From the NCBI GenBank assembly GCA_964519955.1, contig CAZFLM010000008.1, positions 62,001-126,000 on the forward strand: DNA of 64,000 nucleotides, read 5' to 3'. This DNA comes from CAZFLM01 sp964519955. GTDB taxonomy: Bacteria; Armatimonadota; Chthonomonadetes; Chthonomonadales; CAJBBX01. Made by a program: the position numbers and the translations under genes. The notes under the pieces were generated by a model that searched no databases, was not told where the DNA came from, and saw only the letters and a program-made list of their open reading frames with translations. Below are positions 50,408-57,958 of the stretch, one piece after another (the first letter of the stretch is position 1; each line of letters starts with the position of its first letter).

Positions 50408-51558
50408 GCGCCAACACCTGGGGGCCGCGCGCCCAACTCGCGCTGGACACACTCGCGATGCGGCCCTGCCAGGGCGTCCCGAGCTGGCTCATCCACGCGA
50501 TGGACATCGGCTTCCTGGAGCGCTTCACCGGCCACGCCCCGGGCGACTACCGCGCCGACCCGGACGGCGTCTACGTCGAGTTCCAGAAGCGAGCCGGAGC
50601 GTGCTTCCTCGACCAGTATCTCGCCACCAACCCGCTCAGCATGGGCGAGGCCGGATACGACGATCACACCGCCCGCACCGCAACGACTGGCGCGGCGCAC
50701 ATCGAGGTCGACGGTATCGTCATCGACTCGCCGGAGGCCGTGGTCGAGCACATGGAGCGGGTCGCGTGGCCGCGCCGCGCCGCGCACATCGCTGCGTTCG
50801 ATCCGGACGACCCGGCGTACGTGGCTCGCCTCGTCGCTGCGGAGAGCGCCCTGCAGGAGCGGCTGGGGCCGGACCTGCTCAAGGCGCCCTACGGCTGGGA
50901 GTACGGCGCGCTGCCGGCGTTCCAGTACGGCACGTACGGCTACGAGAACTACCTCATGGCCGCCGCCCTCTACCCCGAGGTGTTGGAGCGCGACTTCGCG
51001 CAGCAGGCCGGCCTCGCCGCGCTGGTGAACCGGGCGGGCGCGCGGGCCATCGTCGAGGGACGTCTGCCGAAGCTCGTGCGCCTCGACCACGACATCGCCG
51101 ACTCCCGCGGCACGCTCATCGACGTCCGTCGCCTCGACGCGATCTACCTGCCACACCTGGCCCGCGCCATAGAGCCGCTTCTCGCGGCGGGCATCCGGCC
51201 CATCTGGCATTGCGATGGCAACCTGATGCAGATGGTCCCGCGCCTGCTGGAGATCGGGGTAGGGGGTTTCCAGGGGTTCCAGTACGAGGACGGAATGGAC
51301 TACCCCGCCATCTGCCGCATGACCGACCGCGAGGGTGGGCCGCTCCTCATCGTGGCGGGCGCCTCCGTGACGACCACGCTCGTCCACGGCACGCCGTCGG
51401 ATGTCGCCGCCGAACTGCGCTGGCTCGTCGAGTGCGGCCCATCGGTCGGCCTCTTCCTCGGCGGCAGCAGCAGCATCGTCCCCGGCACCCCGCACGCCAA
51501 CATCGAGGCGCTCATCGAGGGCCTGCAGTACTACCGCGAACACGGCCGCCAGGGATAG
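50404..51558 (+). CDS. URO-D (uroporphyrinogen decarboxylase)-like family protein
   Basis: A 384-residue TIM-barrel protein. Opening RPCQGVPSWLIHAMDIGFLE, active-site-like IRPIWHCDGNLMQMVPRLLE and GFQGFQYEDGMDY are the URO-D/methyltransferase family fold marks. The uroporphyrinogen arginine motif of true HemE is not seen, so it is more likely a cobalamin-dependent methyltransferase or related lyase. No heme genes are near; it shares the operon with the ceramidase-like and SDR genes. Confidence 0.85.
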   Translation: MSANTWGPRAQLALDTLAMRPCQGVPSWLIHAMDIGFLERFTGHAPGDYRADPDGVYVEFQKRAGACFLDQYLATNPLSMGEAGYDDHTARTATTGAAHIEVDGIVIDSPEAVVEHMERVAWPRRAAHIAAFDPDDPAYVARLVAAESALQERLGPDLLKAPYGWEYGALPAFQYGTYGYENYLMAAALYPEVLERDFAQQAGLAALVNRAGARAIVEGRLPKLVRLDHDIADSRGTLIDVRRLDAIYLPHLARAIEPLLAAGIRPIWHCDGNLMQMVPRLLEIGVGGFQGFQYEDGMDYPAICRMTDREGGPLLIVAGASVTTTLVHGTPSDVAAELRWLVECGPSVGLFLGGSSSIVPGTPHANIEALIEGLQYYREHGRQG

Positions 51559-51946
51559 GACAAGTGTCGGTGGCGACGGAGCGCCACCCTCCAGGTTGTT
51601 CCAGCCGGGACACACACGGCGACGCGCCGCCACACACCGGCCCAGGCGAGTGGTCAGAGCCGCGCGCGCAAGCAAGCGGCAGCCCACCTCCTGCACCCAC
51701 GCCATGGGGCGAGTTCTCCGTGCCGCGCCGGCCTCCCCACGCCAATGCACCAGCCCACGCGAATGGCCAGAGCCGTGCGCACAGGCAAGCGGCAGCCCAT
51801 CGCCTCGCACCACCTCGTGGGGCGCGCCCTCCGCGGCGCGCCGGGAGCCCCGCGCAACGCACGACACACAGGCGGCGGGCGGCACTCTCCGTGGAGCACC
51901 GCCCGCCGTTCGACCTTCGACATTCGGCCTTCGACCTTCGACCCCT
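51559..51946 (+). repeat. Repeat-rich gap: duplicated 72-bp segment and a shared palindrome
   Basis: 51643-51714 (CAGGCGAGTGGTCAGAGCCG..AAGCAAGCGGCAGCCCA) recurs diverged at 51756-51826 (CACGCGAATGGCCAGAGCCG..GGCAAGCGGCAGCCCA), 113 bases apart. The first 40 bases contain the palindromic word also found at 10307. No gene is seen in the gap. Confidence 0.7.
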
Positions 51947-52744
51947 CTACCCCATACACTCCCGCAGGAACGCCACGCTCTTCGGCAGCACCTGCTCTGC
52001 CGGCCCGCTGAGGCCGCACTCGAACGCCATGAAGCCGGTGTAGCCGATCTCCTTGAAGGCCGCCATGATGCCGCGGAACTCCGTGCAGCCGCTCCCGGGC
52101 TCCTGCCGCGTGCTGTCCGCCAGGTGCACGTGCGCGATCACGTCGCCGCAAGCGCGGATGGCCGCCGGAAGGCTCGGCTCCTCGATGTGCATGTGGAACA
52201 CGTCCGACATCAGGCGCAGGCCCGGGCTGTTGACCTCGCGCACCACCGCGGCGCCGTCCGCTTGCCGAGGCAGCGAGTTGGACTCGTAGCGGTTCAGCGG
52301 CTCCAGCAGCACCGTCGCGCCAACCTGCTCCGCGAATGGCGCCAGCGTCCGCAGCATCGCGACCAGCAGCTCCCGCTCGAGCTGAGCCTGGTTCTTGTAG
52401 GGCGACAGATCAGGCACGCGCGCGTTCCCATTGAAGATCGGCACGGTGATCGGGCCGACTGCCCCCAGCGCCGCCGCCATCTCGAGGTGGCGCTTCAGAC
52501 CGTCAACCGTCGCCTGCCGGTGGCGCCCGTCGATGTGGACGATCTCGGCCGGCACCCCGCCGCAGATCGACGAAGCCTTGATCGGGCTGTCGGCGAGAGC
52601 CGCCTTGCGCTCGGCGAACCCCGCGGGGTCGTTCAGGCGCCCGCCGTCCAACTCCACTCCCTCGAACCCGTAGCGCTCCAGGTTCCTCAGCTTCTCCGCG
52701 AACGTCGCGCCCGGCACGAGCCCTTCCTGGCAACTGATCTTCAC
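51947..52744 (-). CDS. Sugar phosphate isomerase/epimerase-like TIM barrel
   Basis: 265 residues. The AP-endonuclease-2/xylose isomerase-like TIM barrel: ERYGFEGVELDGGRL, VLLEPLNRYESNSLPRQ (metal Glu), MSDVFHMHIEEP (Asp/His), IAHVHLADSTRQEPG and FMAFECGLSGP carry the metal ligands. Relatives epimerise keto sugars or isomerise hydroxypyruvate. The GTG at 52744 was preferred because AAGGAG lies six bases before it; the ATG at 52750 is too close to that site. Confidence 0.88.
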   Translation of the reverse strand: MKISCQEGLVPGATFAEKLRNLERYGFEGVELDGGRLNDPAGFAERKAALADSPIKASSICGGVPAEIVHIDGRHRQATVDGLKRHLEMAAALGAVGPITVPIFNGNARVPDLSPYKNQAQLERELLVAMLRTLAPFAEQVGATVLLEPLNRYESNSLPRQADGAAVVREVNSPGLRLMSDVFHMHIEEPSLPAAIRACGDVIAHVHLADSTRQEPGSGCTEFRGIMAAFKEIGYTGFMAFECGLSGPAEQVLPKSVAFLRECMG

Positions 52745-52775
52745 GATCATCTCCTTGGTGCGTGTGGAAGCCAAC

Positions 52776-54023
52776 CTACCAGCGGATCAACTGAGCGTCG
52801 CCCGCCTCGATGTCGATGGATGCGCCCTTGTCGCCCTCAGGCCGCGCCGTGGTCCTCAGCGGCAGCCACTTGCCCGTCGCCCGATCGAGGATCTCCGGCT
52901 TGTTCGTGTCGCACGACAGGATGGCTGCGGCCGTGGTCGCCTTCTTGTAGTCGCGGTTGGCCACCAGGACGTACAGAGAGGTGCCTGCCCGGAAGACGCC
53001 CACCGTGACGTCGGACGTACCGTCGATCTTGACGGGCAGCCCATCTTCGCGAGGGAACACCTCGGGCGCCGGCGCCCCGTTGGTGAACACGCCGATCTGC
53101 TTCGCCTGGAGCAAGTAGGCGCCGATGGCGCGCACGTCGTGGTTGATGCGCTTCACCTCGTCGTACTGGCGCGTCGGCGTGCCGTCCTTTGCGATGATGG
53201 CCGGCTTCCAGTCGAAGCTCGGATCGTTCGGCGTCCAGTAGGTGAAGAACATGACGCCCTTCGCCCCGAACGCCAGCGTCTGCATGGCCTCCCAGCGCTT
53301 CTCGGCTTCGGTGAGCGAGCGGTAGGGGCCGTGCTCGATGGAGAGGACGATCTGCCAGAAGGGAAGCTCATACCTGGCGGAGAGGCGGCGGACCTCGTCC
53401 AGGTTCGTGAAGAAGCCCGGCCGGTCGGCATCCTTGAGGAAGTGGTAGTGGTCGTAGCTCACCGCGAAGGGCGACACGGTCTTGATGTACTGCGCCACGT
53501 GCTCGCGATAGGTGGGCGTCCCGAGCTGCTCGGGCGACGCGTAGGTGGGCAGGAGGTTGATGTACGCCGGGTGGTTCGGGTCCTTCTGGCGCAGGTACGC
53601 CACGACCTCCGCCAGGCCGGGGAAGGCAGCCGCGCCCGGCTCATCCGTGATGAAGTAGCCCATCAACCCGGGGTGCTTCGCGTATGCCGCCACGATCGCG
53701 TCGATACGCTTCTTGGCATCCGGGTCCGACCCAATGGAGAGGGGCATCCGCGAGTCCTGGACCATCGCCTTGATGCCGACGGTCTTGGACATGTCCAGGA
53801 TGCGCTTGTTGCGCTCCTCGGTCGCCGCGCCCTCGCACGGGGGACCGACGAACGTGAAGCCGGCTTGCGCGATGCGGCGGTACTGCTCGAGGGCAATGTG
53901 GGGATCGGGCGGGCCGCACCAGAACCCGATCGGGTAGTCTTTCGGAGCCCATTCGCGGGAGGGGGCAAGGCCGGAGCCCATCAGAGCGGCGCCCACACCC
54001 AGGAGCAGGATCAGCCGGATCAT
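52776..54023 (-). CDS. Secreted glycoside-hydrolase-like protein (TIM-barrel type)
   Basis: 415 residues with a signal peptide (RLILLLGVGAALMGSGLA). The core is barrel-like: FTFVGPPCEGAATEERNKRI, GYFITDEPGAAAFPGL (possible acid in ITDEPG), and FFTYWTPNDPSFDWKP. The ITDEPG motif is common in GH-A-type and DUF4434-like proteins acting on plant glycans. The C-terminal 100 residues form a beta module (SDVTVGVFRAGTSLYVLVAN). The substrate is unknown. It lies upstream in the same leftward direction as the isomerase. Confidence 0.75.
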   Translation of the reverse strand: MIRLILLLGVGAALMGSGLAPSREWAPKDYPIGFWCGPPDPHIALEQYRRIAQAGFTFVGPPCEGAATEERNKRILDMSKTVGIKAMVQDSRMPLSIGSDPDAKKRIDAIVAAYAKHPGLMGYFITDEPGAAAFPGLAEVVAYLRQKDPNHPAYINLLPTYASPEQLGTPTYREHVAQYIKTVSPFAVSYDHYHFLKDADRPGFFTNLDEVRRLSARYELPFWQIVLSIEHGPYRSLTEAEKRWEAMQTLAFGAKGVMFFTYWTPNDPSFDWKPAIIAKDGTPTRQYDEVKRINHDVRAIGAYLLQAKQIGVFTNGAPAPEVFPREDGLPVKIDGTSDVTVGVFRAGTSLYVLVANRDYKKATTAAAILSCDTNKPEILDRATGKWLPLRTTARPEGDKGASIDIEAGDAQLIRW

Positions 54024-54173
54024 TGGCAGACCTCCGTCAGCGGTGTTGTCGACAGGTACCGCAGCGTTCTGCTCTGGAGGCCGTCATTCCTGCTCGCGGG
54101 CGTGGGCGCATTCGGTTTGCGCCGGCGGGACGGGCCTCTGCGCCCATCCGCTACCGCGCAAGTGTGGGCACTC

Positions 54174-54647
54174 CTACAGGCTGCCTCCGCCGAGGCGGCG
54201 GAATCGCAGGCGGTAGCCGGCGATGTCATCGCGGTCGTCCGCGTATGCTTCGTAGGAAGTGGTGGCGCCGGGCTCGATGCGTCGCTCCGTGGCGAGGCCG
54301 TGTCCGACCGACACGAGCCGGCCCGAGGCATCGTACAGCTCCACGACAGCCTCGACATCCGTGAGCGCCCGGCGCGACGTGTTGCGCACCTGACCGTACA
54401 CCGCGACCTGCCCGCCCGAGCGCGTGGCCGTCTCTCCGGCGCGCTGCAGCCTGGAGCCGGCAATGGCGGCCGGCCGGTCCAAAGAGGCGAGGTCGCCCTG
54501 GTGCGACGGCGACGCGAACAGCGCCGAGCCCCCGATGTAGGAGGCCATCAGGCAGACGATGGCCCAGGGAACAACCGAGGAGGCAGCCGCGGGGCGCGCG
54601 GCCTTGCTCGTGGGGCAGTATCGGCGCGTGTCGATCTGGACGCTCAT
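54174..54647 (-). CDS. Membrane-anchored FxLYD-like domain protein
   Basis: 157 residues: a cytosolic basic N-terminus, one membrane segment (SSVVPWAIVCLMASYIGGSA), then a beta-sandwich (VAVYGQVRNTSRRALTDVEA, VVELYDASGRLVSVGHGLAT) with the FxLYD pattern of V.N.S........V...LYD.. . The LYDASG and EPGATTSYEAYADD parts are diagnostic. The start at 54647 follows a GAGGGTACC site. Function is unknown; such domains are bound to envelopes. Confidence 0.75.
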   Translation of the reverse strand: MSVQIDTRRYCPTSKAARPAAASSVVPWAIVCLMASYIGGSALFASPSHQGDLASLDRPAAIAGSRLQRAGETATRSGGQVAVYGQVRNTSRRALTDVEAVVELYDASGRLVSVGHGLATERRIEPGATTSYEAYADDRDDIAGYRLRFRRLGGGSL

Positions 54648-54693
54648 GGTACCCTCGCTTCCGGACGGATGACGCATCGGCGCATCAGATGTG

Positions 54694-54723
54694 AGTATAC
54701 GCGAGGGCGTGGTTATTTGTCAA
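54694..54723 (-). promoter_or_regulatory. Promoter of the FxLYD-like gene
   Basis: Minus strand TTGACA (54723-54718), 18 bases, TATACT (54699-54694), 45 bases before the ATG at 54647. Confidence 0.75.
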
Positions 54724-54765
54724 CCACTATTTGATGCTATACGCCGCCGTTTTTCGGTGCGCCGG

Positions 54766-54794
54766 TTGACGCGCCGCTGATCGTCGCTCATAAT
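54766..54794 (+). promoter_or_regulatory. Promoter of metF
   Basis: TTGACG (54766-54771), 17 bases, CATAAT (54789-54794), 46 bases before the metF ATG. No room for a SAM riboswitch in the leader. Confidence 0.65.
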
Positions 54795-54840
54795 CAGGTG
54801 CCCGCGCGGTGCGGCCGCATACGTATCGATTGGATCTACC

Positions 54841-55758
54841 ATGCATATCCACGACATCTTCGCGCAGAGACCGACGACGTTCAGTTTCGAGTTCTTCCCG
54901 CCCAAAACGGACGCGGCGGCGGAGCAGTTGGTTCGCACCATCGACGAACTGGAGCCGCTCAAGCCGTCGTTCGTGTCGGTTACCTACGGGGCGGGCGGCT
55001 CGACGCGCCAGCGGACCCACGATCTCGTCGTGCGCATCGCGGAGACGACGGCCTGCGACCCCGTGCCGCACCTCACCTGCGTCTGCCACACACGCGACGA
55101 CGTTCGGCAGATCCTCGAACGCTACGCGGCGCACGGCATCTCGAACCTCCAGGCGCTGGCGGGCGATCCGCCGAAGGACGTACCGTGTGCCGCGTCCGAT
55201 GACGGATTCGCGCATGCCATCGACCTGGTGCGCTTCGTGCGGGAGTTCAATGAGAGTGGAGGACACCCCGACCCGCGCGGCTTCGGCATCGGAGTGGCGG
55301 GCTTCCCGGAGGGGCATCCGGCAACGCCGAACCGTCTCGTGGAGATGGACTACCTGAAGGCGAAGGTGGACGCGGGGGCGGACTACATCGTCACGCAGCT
55401 CTTCTTCGAGAACCGCGACTTCTACGACTTCCGCGAGCGCTGCGATCTGGCCGGCATTCGGGTGCCCATCCTGGCGGGCATCATGCCCATCACCTCGGGC
55501 AAGGGGCTCGGGCGGATGGCGGAGCTGGCGCTGGGGGCCAGGTTCCCGGCGGGGCTCCTGAAGGCCATCGCGCGCTGCGGCGGCGACGATGAGTACGTGA
55601 GACGAGTGGGGGTGCACTGGGCCACGGAGCAGTGCCGCGACCTGCTGGACAACGGGGTTCGGGGCATCCACTTCTACACGCTGAACCGCTCGACCGCCAC
55701 GCGCGAGATCTACGCGAACCTCGGCGGCCGCGACAGCGACATGCTCGCACGCAGATAG
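54841..55758 (+). CDS. metF: Methylenetetrahydrofolate reductase
   Basis: A 305-residue FAD-dependent TIM barrel reducing 5,10-methylene-THF to 5-methyl-THF for methionine synthesis. Motifs are FSFEFFPPKT, SVTYGAGGST, PHLTCVCHTRDDV, LQALAGDPPKD, IGVAGFPEGHP, and KVDAGADYIVTQLFFEN with the C-terminal IMPITSGKGLGRM. The family's usual length is 280-310. Single-gene unit, promoter at 54766. Confidence 0.97.
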   Translation: MHIHDIFAQRPTTFSFEFFPPKTDAAAEQLVRTIDELEPLKPSFVSVTYGAGGSTRQRTHDLVVRIAETTACDPVPHLTCVCHTRDDVRQILERYAAHGISNLQALAGDPPKDVPCAASDDGFAHAIDLVRFVREFNESGGHPDPRGFGIGVAGFPEGHPATPNRLVEMDYLKAKVDAGADYIVTQLFFENRDFYDFRERCDLAGIRVPILAGIMPITSGKGLGRMAELALGARFPAGLLKAIARCGGDDEYVRRVGVHWATEQCRDLLDNGVRGIHFYTLNRSTATREIYANLGGRDSDMLARR

Positions 55759-55770
55759 GCTGTCGGGCGC

Positions 55771-57759
55771 CTACTCGCCGCTCACCGGCACGCGCGTCTC
55801 CGCGGCCTCGACGCACGCCCGCACCGGCGTCTCGCGCGTCGCCGCACGCAGGGCGTGCTCGGGCACGAGGCGCTGCAGGACCCGCGCAGCCATCTCGTCG
55901 TCGTCCTGGTCCACCGCGCGCGCTGCCTCCCTCATGAGGGCCTTCAGCTCGCTCAGATCCGTGTCCGAGGCTCCCCGCACCGTCAGGACCTTATCGTGCG
56001 CCGTTCGCTCGTAGCGCTCGTGCGGCAGGAACAACTCCTCGTGCAGCTTCTCGCCCGGACGCACGCCCGTGAACTGGATGTCGATGTCGCGGCCGACCTC
56101 TAGCCCCGACAGCTCGATGAGGTCTCGCGCCAGGTCGACGATCCGGATCGGCTCACCCATATCGAGCATGAAAACCTCGCCACCCCGCCCCAGAACCGCC
56201 GCCTGGAGCACCAACTGCACGGCCTCCGGGATCGTCATGAAGAAGCGCGTCATCTCCGGATGCGTGACCGTGACTGGCCCGCCGACGGCGATCTGCTGCT
56301 TGAAGATGGGGATGACGCTGCCGCGGCTGCCCAGCACGTTGCCGAAGCGCACCGCTACGTACGGCCGTCCGGTCTCGCGCGCCGCATTCAGGATGAGCAG
56401 CTCGGCGGCTCGCTTGCTGGCGCCCATCACGCTCGTCGGGTTCACCGCCTTGTCCGTGGAGATCATGACGAAATGCTCTACGCCCACAGCCCGGGCGGCC
56501 TCGATCACGTTGGAGGTCCCGATGACGTTGTTCGCGACGGCCTCGGTCGGGTTCGCCTCCATCAGCGGAACGTGCTTGTGGGCCGCGGCATGGAAGACGA
56601 CCTCGGGCTCGAACCGCTGGAACACGCGGGTCAGTCGGTCCTGGTGGCGAATGTCGGCGATGATCGGCCGAATGATGGGCGCTCCGCCGTTCTTGCCGGG
56701 CGTCATGCGCTGAACGGTTCGCAGCAGCTCCGCATGGATGTCGAATATCGAGTTCTCGCCGTGGCCGAGCAGGGCCATCTCGCTCGGCCGGCACTGCAGG
56801 ACCTGCCGACACAGCTCGGAACCGATGGACCCGCCCGCGCCGGTGATGAGGACGCGCCGGCCGCGCAGAAGCTGGCGCACCTGCTCGATGTCTGTCTCGA
56901 TCGGCTCGCGCCGCAGCAGGTCCTCGATGTCCACATTGCGCACCTGCGACACGAGCACCTTGCCGCGCAGGATGGCCGATAGCCCGGGGACCGTCTTCAC
57001 CCGCACGCCGGACCGCTCGCACAGGCCGACGATCTGGCGGATCACGGTGCCCGGCGCATTGGGGATCGCGATGATGACCTGGTCGACGGCGTAGCTGCTG
57101 ACGACCTCGGGCAGGTCCTCACGTCCCCCGACGACGGGCAGGTTCATGATCCGCATGTTGTGCTTCTGCGGATCGTCGTCCAGGAACGCAACCGGGCGCG
57201 CGTCGAGGCTATTGCCGGACCGCATCATCTCCCGCGCGAGCCACTGGCCCGCGAATCCCGCACCCACGATCAGCACGCGCGCCGCGTCCGGGCCGGCCGG
57301 AATGCGCAGCAGGCGTACCGAGAGCCGCACGCTGAAGCGCGATCCGCCGACGGCCGCAAGCAGGATCAGCGCCTCGGTGAACGGGAGGGTGCCGGGCAGG
57401 CCGGGGTCCCAAATCCGCAGCCACGCGCACGCGGTGAGGCCGACCACGGATAGAACGGTGCCGCTGAGGACGGCTGCGACGACCACGAGCAGCTCTTCGA
57501 TCGTGGCGTCCTGCCAGAACCGGCGGTACAGCCCGCACTGCCGGAATGTCAGAAGGTACACGCACCCGGACGCGAGCGTGTAGGTGAGGAGCGAGCGGCC
57601 GTAGACGTGGAGGTCGGAGAAACCGTCGTGCCGCAGCGCCAAAGCGAGGGCGGGCGCGATCGAGAGGACGATCGCGTCGATGAGCATGAAGTGGCGGTTA
57701 CGCAGACGCAGCCAGAGGCTCAGGGTCGCCCGACGGCATCGGTTGGCTCGAGTTGGCAT
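55771..57759 (-). CDS. CapD/WbpM-type nucleotide-sugar 4,6-dehydratase
   Basis: A 662-residue membrane-bound dehydratase. Four N-terminal membrane segments (LIDAIVLSIAPALALALRH, LLTYTLASGCVYLLTFRQCG) precede a first nucleotide-binding domain (VLIVGAGFAGQWLAREMM) and the SDR domain (VLITGAGGSIGSELCRQVL). STDKAVNPTSVMGASKRAAE contains the Met-Lys pair that replaces the usual Tyr-Lys. Such enzymes make UDP-4-keto-6-deoxy-GlcNAc, the entry to aminosugars such as QuiNAc or bacillosamine. The ATG at 57759 was chosen over 57834. It closes the glycan cluster. Confidence 0.92.
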   Translation of the reverse strand: MPTRANRCRRATLSLWLRLRNRHFMLIDAIVLSIAPALALALRHDGFSDLHVYGRSLLTYTLASGCVYLLTFRQCGLYRRFWQDATIEELLVVVAAVLSGTVLSVVGLTACAWLRIWDPGLPGTLPFTEALILLAAVGGSRFSVRLSVRLLRIPAGPDAARVLIVGAGFAGQWLAREMMRSGNSLDARPVAFLDDDPQKHNMRIMNLPVVGGREDLPEVVSSYAVDQVIIAIPNAPGTVIRQIVGLCERSGVRVKTVPGLSAILRGKVLVSQVRNVDIEDLLRREPIETDIEQVRQLLRGRRVLITGAGGSIGSELCRQVLQCRPSEMALLGHGENSIFDIHAELLRTVQRMTPGKNGGAPIIRPIIADIRHQDRLTRVFQRFEPEVVFHAAAHKHVPLMEANPTEAVANNVIGTSNVIEAARAVGVEHFVMISTDKAVNPTSVMGASKRAAELLILNAARETGRPYVAVRFGNVLGSRGSVIPIFKQQIAVGGPVTVTHPEMTRFFMTIPEAVQLVLQAAVLGRGGEVFMLDMGEPIRIVDLARDLIELSGLEVGRDIDIQFTGVRPGEKLHEELFLPHERYERTAHDKVLTVRGASDTDLSELKALMREAARAVDQDDDEMAARVLQRLVPEHALRAATRETPVRACVEAAETRVPVSGE

Positions 57760-57958
57760 GTCAGTCCCATCGTACCCACGACATAGAGTGGGGGTGGCGA
57801 GCACCAACCCCTGGAAGCGGCGTTGCCACTTCACAGAGGTGTAGACTGCCGCATCGGTCCCTTAGTTCCACGCGGAACCTGGGCGGCGGCGAGAGGACCG
57901 CAGAACGGGCGCGGCCAGCCCCGTGGATTGCGAGGCTGCCGCGCCGAATCGAGCGGCG

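Noticed and set aside
54724..54840. SAM riboswitch before metF
   Set aside because: The leader after the predicted start is only about 40 bases, too short for any known SAM riboswitch.
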